The translations under genes and the position numbers were made by a program. A stretch of DNA of 41,079 bases from Chara braunii (lineage: Eukaryota > Streptophyta > Charophyceae > Charales > Characeae). Positions 10,263-19,324 of the stretch are shown here, one piece after another (positions within the stretch are counted from its first letter, which is position 1; every line of letters starts with the position of its first letter). The notes below the pieces were generated by a model. It saw only the letters and a program-made list of their open reading frames with translations. It was not told the DNA's origin and did no database searches. The stretch covers positions 294,309 to 335,387 of the forward strand of contig BFEA01000779.1 of NCBI GenBank assembly GCA_003427395.1, in the 5' to 3' direction.

Positions 10263-11170
10263 AAATAAACGGCATAAAGAACTGTTGGAGGAAATTTGAT
10301 GATCACCAAGAAACTGACAAACGACAGGGCAGGCCACAAAGGCTTTTTTCTTTATTTCAGGGGAGGGAGGCGGGCTCGGGCAATCATAAAAGCGACACTA
10401 ACCTGAAGAGCAGCCGAGTCGTTATGTAAATGCTGGCGGACTGCAGCGCTGATTCTCCCAGCACGAGAACAACGGAGCGCTGACAGAAGGTCGCGGCTAC
10501 TCATGTGCGTGAAACGCTCGTGTATGGTAGAGGGATGTACTCTGGCGAGAAACGTCATCCCTGCGGCTCCACTTTGCCCTTGGCTCGTTCCAGGGGGAAA
10601 AAACGATCCTGGTCGTCGGCCGCCAGACGGTTCGACGACCAAGATTCACTGGGGGGGAAAATAGGGCGGTGCATTGGCCTCACCACCGAATCCCCTCCTG
10701 CAGCCAGCTGATCATCCCGACCGTCCGTATTCCCGGATCCGACGGCCACCACTCGCGTCCGGAGGGCCCACCCGAAAACCTATATATATAGAGGGGGCCC
10801 ACCACTTCCCATTTTCGGTTTAAGGTGGACAACACAGCAATAGCGCAACGCAGCGGAGGTTCGTTGACGAAGCAACAGCGCAGCGCAGCGGAGGCTCGTG
10901 CACAGCAGACTACGTGCGTGACGTGGCGACGGAGCACAGCGGGGATTCGTTGACGCAGCAGAGGTTCGTGCATAGCAGACCACCTGTGAGACGCGACGAC
11001 GGACCACAACGAAGGTGTTGACGGTCGCAGGTCGCGACGACGGAGGCGAGCAGACGACCCCAGGACGTGACCCGCAGCCACAGCGGAGCACCCTGAGTCC
11101 ACAGGATCAGACGGTGAGGACACAACCAGCAAGCTCTGAGTCAGACGCAACCACGTAATGCCACGTGGCA
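10263..11170. other. GC-rich unique stretch with a TATA box and degenerate short repeats
   Basis: No defensible gene. It holds the TATA-like element listed separately, followed at 10830-11000 by degenerate repeats around 'gcgcagcggaggctcgtgcacagcagac'. It separates two minisatellite arrays. Confidence 0.4.
10781..10791 (+). promoter_or_regulatory. Possible TATA box
   Basis: TATATATATAG sits between GC-rich flanks (cccgaaaacc before, ggggcccacc after), which is the setting of a core promoter. It would transcribe rightwards into the minisatellite array and the plus-strand coding blocks. No initiator or leader can be confirmed, and it may equally be a chance AT run. Confidence 0.3.
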
Positions 11171-12150
11171 CTTTCGGTTGACAGTGATCGTGTCGAACAC
11201 GACGACTGGAGGAGCACCGTCAAGTCGAACACGACAACGGACCGGAGCAGGAATCGTCTCGAACACGGCGATCGGGACGATCGTTGAATCGAACTCGACG
11301 ACCGAGCGAATTGTTGTGCAGAAAACGGCAGTAGTGCTGTGTCGCCGAGCCGGACAACGTCGTCGTGCCGAACACGATCGTCGAGTCGAAGGCAATCGTC
11401 GAGTCAAACGAACACTATCGTCTGGTCGAGCACGATTGTCGTGTCCGACTTGATGATCGTATTCGATACGATGAACGTGTTCGGCACGGTGGTCGTCGAG
11501 GGCTCGCCGGTCGTCGAGAGCACGATGGAGTCAATCGCTGAGGCAAACACGATCGTCGTGTCGAACACGATCGTCGAGTCGAACAAGGTCGTCGAGTTCA
11601 ACACGATCGTCGAGTCGAACACGATCGTCGAGTCTGACACGATCGTCAAGTCGAACACGATGGGACGATTGTCGAGTCGAACTCGATCATCGAGTCCGAC
11701 ACGATCGTCGAGTCGAACAGCGACGAACACGATTGCCTGATGAGATCGTCAAGTCGAACACGATCGTCGAGTCCGACACGATCGTCGAGTCAGACACGAT
11801 CGTCAAGTCGAACACGATCGTCGAGTCGAACACAATCGTCGTGTTCGAGTCCGACACGATCGTCGAGTCGAACACGATCGTCGAGTTTGACACGATTGTC
11901 CTACACTATCGTCGAGTCAAACACGATCGTGGAGTCGCACATGATCGTCGAGTCCGACACGATCGTAGTGTCGAACACGAACGTCGCATTGGACAATTAT
12001 GTTCGACTTGACGATCGTGTCAAACTCGACGATCTAGTCGGACAATCGTGATCGAGTCGGATGATCGTGTTCGACTCGACGATCGTCGCATTGTGTTCGA
12101 CTCGACGATCGCCGTGGTGGGCACAACCGTCGTGTTGAACACGAGGATCG
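11171..12150. repeat. CpG-rich 18-bp minisatellite, central array with orientation switch
   Basis: From about 11350 to 11990 the plus strand repeats an 18-bp unit close to cgatcgtcgagtcgaaca, with variants gagtccgaca and aagtcgaaca. From about 12000 to 12115 the units run in the opposite orientation (gttcgactcgacgatcg), so the two parts can pair as a large foldback. Each unit contains CGATCG and TCGA palindromes and three or four CpGs. Because 18 is a multiple of three and the unit lacks stops in most frames, long hexapeptide-repeat frames appear on both strands (for example IVESNT or SSSRTR). They are probably not proteins. Confidence 0.88.
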
Positions 12151-12524
12151 ACGACTTCTTTGAGTGCATCCGTCTGCGTCCAAGTGGTTCTTTTTCTTTG
12201 TTTGCGGTGCCCTCGGCTACTTGTGTTGTGTGAGGGGAGGCGTCGATTGTGTGCGTAGATTGTGTGCATGGATTGTGTGCATGGCAGGCCTGTGTAGTGC
12301 AATGTCGTGCGACCTTGATTATTTGCATTGTTAGGGCGAGGACAATTGTTTTGTACTGTTGTTGATCGTTGCACTTATGCCATGCAGGGCGCTTCACTGT
12401 CGCTATAGAGATCTCTCACTAGATGACCCCAACACTTTGGCGTGCACGAAAGACACACCCTTTCCCACCTTGCGTGCTATACGTCCGACGATGTCTGGGC
12501 TGCACAACCGTCGACGGCGCTAGT

Positions 12525-13322
12525 ATGGCAGACTTTGATTCGGATCCTTGGATGACAGTCGTCCCGTTTATCGACAAACATTTGGACTCCTGGGAAGAGT
12601 ATTAGTGGGAGAACATGATGGCGACGTGCCCGTGGGCGGGAGATTATGAGTTCCCCAATATGTTGGACTTCGGAAAACGTATTGTTGTGTCGTCCGATGT
12701 GTTGGGTACCGTGCATTTGCGTTATGTGTGTAAGAAGTTGAAAGTAAGCCACCTTTTCGGTGTTTTAGATTGCGAATACGTGACAACCTCGCCGTGCACA
12801 TGGTGCCGTGTTATGAAGCAAGAGTTACTCGACTGTGCGCGACATTCGCAGTTCCTCGATCAATATCCATTGCGATCTTCGGGTCTGTCGCCTTGAGCAG
12901 TGTCATGTTGTTGTGTGAGATTGCGTCTGGGATGCTTCATCTTCTGTAGGGTCCTCTGCATTGCCTGTTCGGATAGGGCAAGGAACTTGACAAACACTGT
13001 CGTGTATGTGTCCAAGAACGAGTTGTCTATGTTCGGAAGAGATATGAGTTTAGTTCAAAGAGAAGTCGATGGGAAACTGGATATCGTGGTCGGTGGCAAG
13101 GTGGAGGACGTCGGCGCTTGGCGCGAGGTCGAGACAAAAGTGGTTTCTATTCGGGATGCTATAGGCAGTTCTCTCATCGGAAACTCCGGGTTCGTACACA
13201 TGACATACATTTCTGTGTTTGCTGAGAACTCTCTTGTCGACGAGCCGTTGCGGCTGACCTCTGGATCGACACTTGGCATATTGGATGACCGGAACAACGG
13301 GAGAGTTCACCGTCGTCGATAG
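12525..13322 (+). pseudogene. Unknown protein frame with two internal stops
   Basis: From ATG 12525 a single frame reads MADFDSDPWMTVVPFIDKHL, then TAG (12603-12605), then WENMMATCPWAGDYEFPN and VLGTVHLRYVCKKLKVSHLFG. It next meets TGA (12894-12896) and continues as a Cys-rich segment, 'VYVSKNELSMFGRDMSLVQ' and 'DIVVGGKVEDVGAW', to a TAG at 13320. The 798-nt span has no frameshift. Either introns remove the stop-bearing parts or the gene is dead. I recognise no family. It is the first coding block to the right of the minisatellite and points the same way as the DUF7869-like gene. Confidence 0.4.
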
Positions 13323-13703
13323 ATAGCCTTCGTCGATCCCCTTGGTCATTGAATGTTTTCCGACGTGTGATGCTTTCGCAAGTTGTCGACACTGTCGTCG
13401 TCGCTAGGTGTTCTTCCTCGTTCCCTTGGGTGTTTTCGCGAATTGTCGGTTCTGTCGTCGTCGTGGCTAGCGTTGTCCACACTAGCTGTTCTTCGGTTCT
13501 TTTGTTTGTTCGGCGCTTTCGGCGCTGGTTCTTCCGTTCTTCTGTTTGTCCGGCGCTTCCGGTGCCGACGCTTGAGGAACGCTGCGTTTTTCGATGAGAT
13601 GAGACCGTTGTTGGGAGCTTGTTTTTTCGTTGTGCGTTCCACAATGACATATCTCTGCCTTTCCATTTATTCGAGCTGCATCTTCATGGGCTTCGCAAGG
13701 AGC
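13323..13703. other. Degenerate repeats, no clear gene
   Basis: Low-complexity T/G/C-rich DNA with short duplicated phrases, such as 'gttcttcggttcttttgtttgttcggcgctttcggcgc' echoed about 45 bases later (13490-13570). A 175-codon plus-strand frame (13383-13910) runs through this part and the 48-bp repeat. Its composition suggests chance. Confidence 0.4.
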
Positions 13704-13847
13704 GAAAAGTACGCAGTGTCTGATTGCTGTTCTCATGTTGTGTTTTTTTGCGAAAAATACGTAGTGTCTGATTGTTGTTCTCATATTGTGTTTTCTTGCA
13801 AAAAATACACAGTGTCTGATTGTTGTTCTCATGTTGTGTTTTCTTGT
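13704..13847. repeat. 48-bp tandem repeat, three copies
   Basis: Units at about 13704, 13752 and 13800 share 'agtgtctgattg(c/t)tgttctcat' and 'ttgtgttttcttg'. Being a multiple of three, the repeat gives a 16-residue periodic peptide in either direction (plus: EKYAVSDCCSHVVFFC-like; minus: KHNMRTTIRHCVFFA-like). I cannot say whether either is translated. Confidence 0.85.
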
Positions 13848-13939
13848 CCTGATCATGTTTTTCGATATCGTGAAATCCAGAAACGAAGACACATGAATGA
13901 AGACACATAAACCCCTGGCCTGTAAGACCTAGGGAACTC

Positions 13940-14600
13940 CACTTGCCACCGCCGAGACGGACACAACCACGAGTTGAAGGGATAGTGTCGTGTTCACGCG
14001 ATATTGGCCTGCATTCGTCGTCGTGTCCGACTCGATCGCGCGGGTTGTTTTTCCACGACATCTCTCGTCTTCTGTTGTCGTGTTCGATTAGATCGTGCAC
14101 GGAAGATTGCGTGGGTCCTTGCCCGGCCACAGGCACTGCGCTTGCCGCCGTCGAGTCGGATACGACCATGAGTTGAAGGGACAGTGTCGTGGTTGCGCGA
14201 TGTTGCCTGACTTTCATGCTCGCGTCTGACGAGAACGTGCAGGTCGTTCGCCCGCGACATCTGCCGTTCGCTGTTTGTTGTGTTCGACATGATAGTCACC
14301 GGACAGTGCGTGCGTCTTTCGGCAACCTCATGACGTCCGCTTCTGACCGTCGAGTCGGACACGACGACGGGTTGAAGGGACCCTCATGACGTCCGCTTCC
14401 GACCGTCGAGTCGGACACGATGACGAGTTGAAGGGACACTGTGGTTGTCACGCTGTATTACCAATGTCGAGTCGGACACGACCACGACTTGAAGGGATGG
14501 TGTCGTGGTCACTCAACATTGCCCCCCTTTCATGCTCATGTACGGCTCGAGAGTGCGCGCTCTGTTTGTCGAGTTCGACACGATGGTCGTCCAGTGTCCC
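13940..14600. repeat. Dispersed minisatellite-related units and a 56-bp tandem pair
   Basis: Degenerate copies of 'gtcgagtcggacacgacgacgagttgaagggac' recur at about 14150, 14350, 14400 and 14465. They resemble the 18-bp minisatellite core. Two adjacent 56-bp units (14326-14381 and 14382-14437) are nearly identical. No gene is evident. Confidence 0.65.
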
Positions 14601-14723
14601 TCTGCTGTTGTTGCATGTTCTTGTCCAATGCTGTTTTCGATTCCTATGGTGTTTGCGCTTATGCAAGGCAATGACTGCGTTCGCACTTGTGCGTTCTCTT
14701 TCAGCTGCGACTAGCCTCTCACG

Positions 14724-15398
14724 ATGGATCGGGAGGGGAAGCCAAGCAAACGACGTGCTAGTAGGAGTTCCGGGAGCATGGCGCAATCTCCGAAAAAAAC
14801 GAAGGGGACACCGACCGCTGATGTGGGGAATGAGGAGACGCCAGGGTCTAAGGGCCAACGAACCCTGGTGTTGTGGGGTGCGCCTTCTACGGGCACTCCT
14901 TCCACTTGTGTTCGCGGTTCTGAACCGGATGTGGCTATGTTGATGAGTGGCGGATCTGCGGGTCAGGAGGATGTGACTGGTGGTCGGCAGGGGAAATTTG
15001 CAATAGACGTTGTGCCCAGGCGTAAAAGGTTTGGTGAAACGTCCGTACCAGGTGTGGGAGACGAGGTGCCCGTCGTCGACCACAAAGACAAGTACTGGAT
15101 GTTGGACTGGGTGGGTGAAATCAGGGAACCCTCGAGTGGACTAGTTCTGTACGTGGTGATCAAAGATAACATTGTACCGATTGGCGGTGTGGTGAAGTGG
15201 AGTGAACGAGGTACACCGTTGGCCATGTTGGAGTTGACGATGGTCCTTAACGCTAAAGGTCAGCGGATGACAAATGTTAAACGCGTTGCTTTTCGCTGGG
15301 CCAAACACGTTGGATACGGCAAAACGCTTTTTGATATTTTCAATCCGCCGGGGTCACCAATTCTTTATGCTTCCTACCCGATCTTTGTGCCCTTGTAA
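14724..15398 (+). CDS. Unknown 224-aa ORF with basic N-terminus
   Basis: An uninterrupted frame from ATG 14724 (context cacgATGG) to TAA. The N-terminus has two basic clusters of nuclear-localisation type (KPSKRRASR and SPKKTK). A Gly/Ser/Thr-rich middle follows, then a more ordered half with 'DKYWMLDWVGEIREP', 'GLVLYVVIKDNIVPIGGVVKW', 'RVAFRWAKHVGYGKTLFDIF' and a hydrophobic C-terminus. I recognise no family. It sits 306 bp upstream of the start I prefer for the DUF7869-like gene, on the same strand, so it may be an accessory ORF of one element. It is the only intact frame of this size among broken ones here. Splicing cannot be excluded. Confidence 0.5.
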   Translation: MDREGKPSKRRASRSSGSMAQSPKKTKGTPTADVGNEETPGSKGQRTLVLWGAPSTGTPSTCVRGSEPDVAMLMSGGSAGQEDVTGGRQGKFAIDVVPRRKRFGETSVPGVGDEVPVVDHKDKYWMLDWVGEIREPSSGLVLYVVIKDNIVPIGGVVKWSERGTPLAMLELTMVLNAKGQRMTNVKRVAFRWAKHVGYGKTLFDIFNPPGSPILYASYPIFVPL

Positions 15399-15476
15399 AT
15401 ATTTCCTCTCGATGCTCACATTCCAAGATGGTGTGCTATCCCCGTTCGAATGTTTCATGTTTCCCTCCGTCCCGTG

Positions 15477-15530
15477 TAGGGTTGTGTTTCTCGCTATCGT
15501 TTATAGGGTTGTGATTCTCGCTATCGTTTA
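15477..15530. repeat. 27-bp tandem pair
   Basis: Two copies of tagggttgtg(t/a)ttctcgct-atcgttta at 15477-15503 and 15504-15530, one mismatch apart. They lie between the 224-aa ORF and the transposase-like gene. Confidence 0.85.
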
Positions 15531-15703
15531 TGTAGGGCTGGTTGTTTGTTCCCTTTCGTCAATCTCTGACTTCCGTCACACTCTGTTGCATGTCTTGCGC
15601 CTTTGACAGTGGTCCGCTGTTTTGTTGTCGCATACGCATTTCGTGCATGGCTTGTGGTGTGCATGCTATACCACGGCAGGCTTGCAGCACAACCTTGGAA
15701 AGC

Positions 15704-18413
15704 ATGGACTGTGTGGCATCTAATGCAATACTCAATGAGGATTTTCCTCCACCGGATCTGCCAATGTGTTCACAAGATGTTCGAAGTGGTCACGAATGTG
15801 TCAATAATACTCCGGAATCTCCTGCTCATAAGAGGTCAAGGATTATTGCGTGTGCAGACACTACATGTGAAAATGTGTATTCGGTCCTGCTCAACCCGGT
15901 TCAAACCTCTGATGCAAACAATGTGGAAGGTCAGGAGGGTAAGGCCTCCTCTGCTGACAACAACACATTCGATGTAGACCATGTTGTATGGGTGCCGGGG
16001 AGTTCACTTCGAGATTTCGAGTACACAGGTCTTCTGTTTGGTGACAGTGATGAAGATGGTTCAGATTCAAGTGTTTCCGTGTCGTCTAGCGCTGATAGTT
16101 CTCCAGATAAAATCGGTCATCCGCAAACGTACGGTAATGACGATGAGAATTGTGATGTCATCTCTGATTTCGATGACATTTTCCCGAAGCGTTTGTCCTC
16201 TGAGAAGCGTCCTTATACTTTTCAAGTCAGAATGTCACGGTCAAAGAAGATTCTGCAATCAGTTCATAGAAAACTCATAAAAAAAACATTGGCGAGTGTG
16301 CGTGAACAAGTTTGTTGTAAGCGAGAGTGTTGCGCTCAAATGACCCTAGGAGACATCAAAGTTATCCGGAGCGCATATTACTCTAAGGACCAGAAAAGAA
16401 GGGTTGCATGGTGGGTTGAAATGTTGAAGAGTTTCACCTTCATAGAATATGAGAAGGAGATTGTTCAACCTATTGTGAGGAAAAGAAAGGTGTGCATTAG
16501 TGCATGATGTTTCATAGTAGGTGTATGTAGGAATACATTTCTCAAAAGAATGATGACTTTGTCAAAAGGCTACATTATGCCGGAGCATGGCAGCACTGGA
16601 CTCAAACGCACATCAGCAACATATGCGACCATGTACGGGAAACTAAGTTCCTTCGTGCGAGACAACGGCGATTTCATGCTCAATGACATGAAGATCAAAG
16701 AGGGGGAATCGAGAGTGGTATTGAGATTGTCTGCTTGCTATGACAAGGTTGATATTTATAAGTTGTTAAAGTCGCAATTCGACAACATGGGTGCTCCTTG
16801 TGTTTCTCTCCAAGTTTTCTACAACATGTGGAGAACGCAGTTCTGGCATGTGAAATTCCATGACATTGATAAAAACTTTGCGAAATGCAAGAAATGTGTC
16901 GAATACAAAGAATCTATCAATTCTGCAAAGTTCGTACATATGCGTGAGTACTTTATTTCGGTACGCGAGAAATCCTTGGACTTGCAACTCTGACATCGTG
17001 TTCCGTATGTGGTGTGGAAGGATGAGTCGAAGAGACCAGGTTCCAACAGTTTATGCGTCATTATTGACGACATGGACCAAAGCAAGACCAGTATTCCACA
17101 CTTTGACGGAGAAAACAAATTGAAGGCATTCGCAAATATTCTGATGTTGAAAACTAATTTAACAGTTATTATTGCACACGGTTGTTCAATATCGGTTCAT
17201 GTTCACACATGGTACCCTTGCTATCCACAAAATTCTAATGTTGTGGTGTCGTTCATTATGAAAGTTTTGCGTGACATCCATGCAACAAGCCACTTGCCTC
17301 CTAAACTGAAGATACAAGCAGACAACTGTTGGAGAGAAAATAAAAACAGATATGTTTTGACACTTGCTGCAGCTTTGGTGAAATTTGGCTTCTTCAAAGA
17401 AGTCAAATTCGGTTTTATGTTAATGAGACACACACATACGAACGTTGATGTCACTTTCAGTCATTTCTCTCGCAAACTGAAAATGCACAATGCTTATACC
17501 ATGCTCGACCTCTTCAAGCTCGTTGCCAGTTCCCAAAAAGAGCGTACATCGTGCACATTCATGGATGAAATTGCTAATTGGCGAGATGTTGTTAAGCCCT
17601 TCCTGGTCAAGAGACTGACCGGTCATACTCGTCCACATGCATTTAGGTTTTACATGCAGGATGACAATCCTGTGTTCCAGTGGAAAGTGTATTGCACTTC
17701 TCCTGAATGGTCTACTCCACTCTATTGCTTTAAACGAAATGGAAACAAAGCATATGCTGGACCCGAATGGCCATTCGAGTCATCACCTGTTTTGCCGTCA
17801 GCTGCTCTGCCTATTAAAAATAGGAATTCGAATTTCGAATCAGGAATTGAAGGTGTGAAGACGTTTGTTGGGTGGTTGGAGAACAAGCGGCACGAGTGGT
17901 TGGGAATGAAAGATGAGGTTAGCTCTCTCAAAGGAGAGTGTTTTTTCACACTGAAAAACTTTCCTCGAGACAGTTGAGGAAAATTATAGGTCCGGCTTTG
18001 CAAAAACATCACTCAAGGCTGGTTTCTGGTCCTCATAGGACAGACTTAAGAAGGATGATGCTGATGTTATTGATATTGTCTTCCTCTTGAAGAGAAATGA
18101 GAATAAGGAGCCGTTGTTCGTTGGGCCAGCCAATGAGCGTCCAAAGGCAGAGCTCAACCCAATTGTAGATGTCGAAAAATGTCAATTCGTTCTCTTGCGT
18201 TCTTCCCAAGACGATATCGATGAGGGAGTTCTCGTATGGATGGGTAGAGTCATTTCCGATGTAGACAATGATGTGAAGTCGCCAACTTTTAATCATATTC
18301 TTATTGAATATTGGGCGTCACAACCTGTTGCCAAACGTCTTTCTGTGCAATATCCGAATGGAAGAAGACGTGGAAGAAAGACAACACAACATCACAGCAG
18401 TGATAACATGTAG
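15704..18413 (+). pseudogene. DUF7869-type transposase-like gene, decayed
   Basis: From ATG 15704 the frame has an acidic Ser-rich N-terminus (DSDEDGSDSSVSVSSSADSS) and a Cys cluster (VCCKRECCAQMT, probably zinc-binding). It then meets TGA at 16505, a central block (HGSTGLKRTSATYATMYGKL, WRTQFWHVKFHDI, AKCKKCVEY) and a second in-frame TGA at 16991. The RNase-H-like core follows: 'IIDDMDQSKTSIPHF' near 17066, 'QADNCWRENKNRYV' near 17320 and 'MRHTHTNVDVTFSHFS' near 17430. Active relatives, as I recall, have G-HTHED-D at the last motif, so R and N here look like losses. After a +1 shift near 17970 and a TAG (18036) the tail continues to 18413 (GVLVWMGRVISD). Family members behave like transposon proteins, but the chemistry is not established to my knowledge. 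This copy is inactive. Confidence 0.7.
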
Positions 18414-19170
18414 ACTGTGTTGTGTGGAGCTGGACATCAAAGACATTGCGTTTGGAAAATGTAGTACACATTCCTAAATTGGCCAGAGAGAAGGCCTTGG
18501 TATGCCTTTCACTTCCCGATGATGAAGACCAGTAGGCTTTAAATATGTCTTGAAGAAGAGCTAATCGTATTTCTTTTACACGTATTAGTACATTATTTAG
18601 TTGTCACTGACCTTTCATTTATATATATTTAAACTGTATTTTTATGTGTTGCAGAATGGTTCAACCATTTATGATGACTCGATGGCCGCCAAGTAATATG
18701 GTATGGGGAAAAAATATATGATACGATATGAGTCTTATTTTCTTCATATCTGAAGTGATCTTTGACAGTGCAGTACTCAGTGTCAGAGGTGTGGATGCCC
18801 CACCGGATGAATGGAAACATTATCCTCGAGAATCACTGTACATTTGTGGTCGCAGGTGTTGTGGAACGAGAACATACCCGCGAGAAGTGCTCGCACCCTT
18901 TTCGAAATTGTATTATTCAGCAGTCAAATTCTGCCACAACAATTTCTACGTGATGACCTTGTTTTGTGCAGCGGCAACTGTTCCAGGTCAATGCAAACTA
19001 TCTTTCCTTATTCATAATGACTATTCTGCAAGTGCAAATATTTCCAATGCAGATGACATCGGAGAGACGGTTAACGGGGGCTCAAATATTCGCCGTTTTC
19101 GTTGGCAATTGCGGTGCGAATTTCATCAAAATTTTTAAAAACAAACGATATGAGACCATAATGCATGCAT
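18414..19170 (+). other. AT-rich flank with a 136-codon frame of unknown nature
   Basis: A plus-strand frame at 18728-19138 reads 'RGVDAPPDEWKHYPRESLYI', 'CGRRCCGTRTYPREVLAPFS' and 'CHNNFYVMTLF'. It follows the transposase-like remnant and ends 32 bases before a 26-base poly-A tract. I recognise nothing in it. It could be a 3' exon or an unrelated fragment. Confidence 0.3.
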
Positions 19171-19196
19171 AAAAAAAAAAAAAAAAAAAAAAAAAA
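19171..19196. repeat. Poly-A tract (26 nt)
   Basis: An uninterrupted run of 26 A residues. It may be the tail of a retroposed plus-strand sequence, but I found no flanking target-site duplication. Confidence 0.9.
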
Positions 19197-19324
19197 CCCA
19201 CACACTATGAAACCCTAACACAAAGACACTGTCCAAGTCAAAATGAAGCGTCACATGAATCCAACAAAATGCTAATTTTTTCATTATTGATCCAAACATG
19301 TTAAAATTGCACACATTACGTACC

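Noticed and set aside
9470-12150. CRISPR array
   Set aside because: The repeats are contiguous, degenerate and without unique spacers, in a eukaryotic genome.
11339-12374. Serine/arginine-rich repeat proteins on both strands
   Set aside because: They follow from a stop-free 18-bp minisatellite in many frames at once. No start context, splice sites or non-repeat domain supports a gene.
12525-18036. Alternative genetic code or programmed stop read-through
   Set aside because: All three stop codons interrupt these frames, frameshifts and duplications are also present, and the intact beta-tubulin uses a standard TAA. Pseudogene decay explains the data better.
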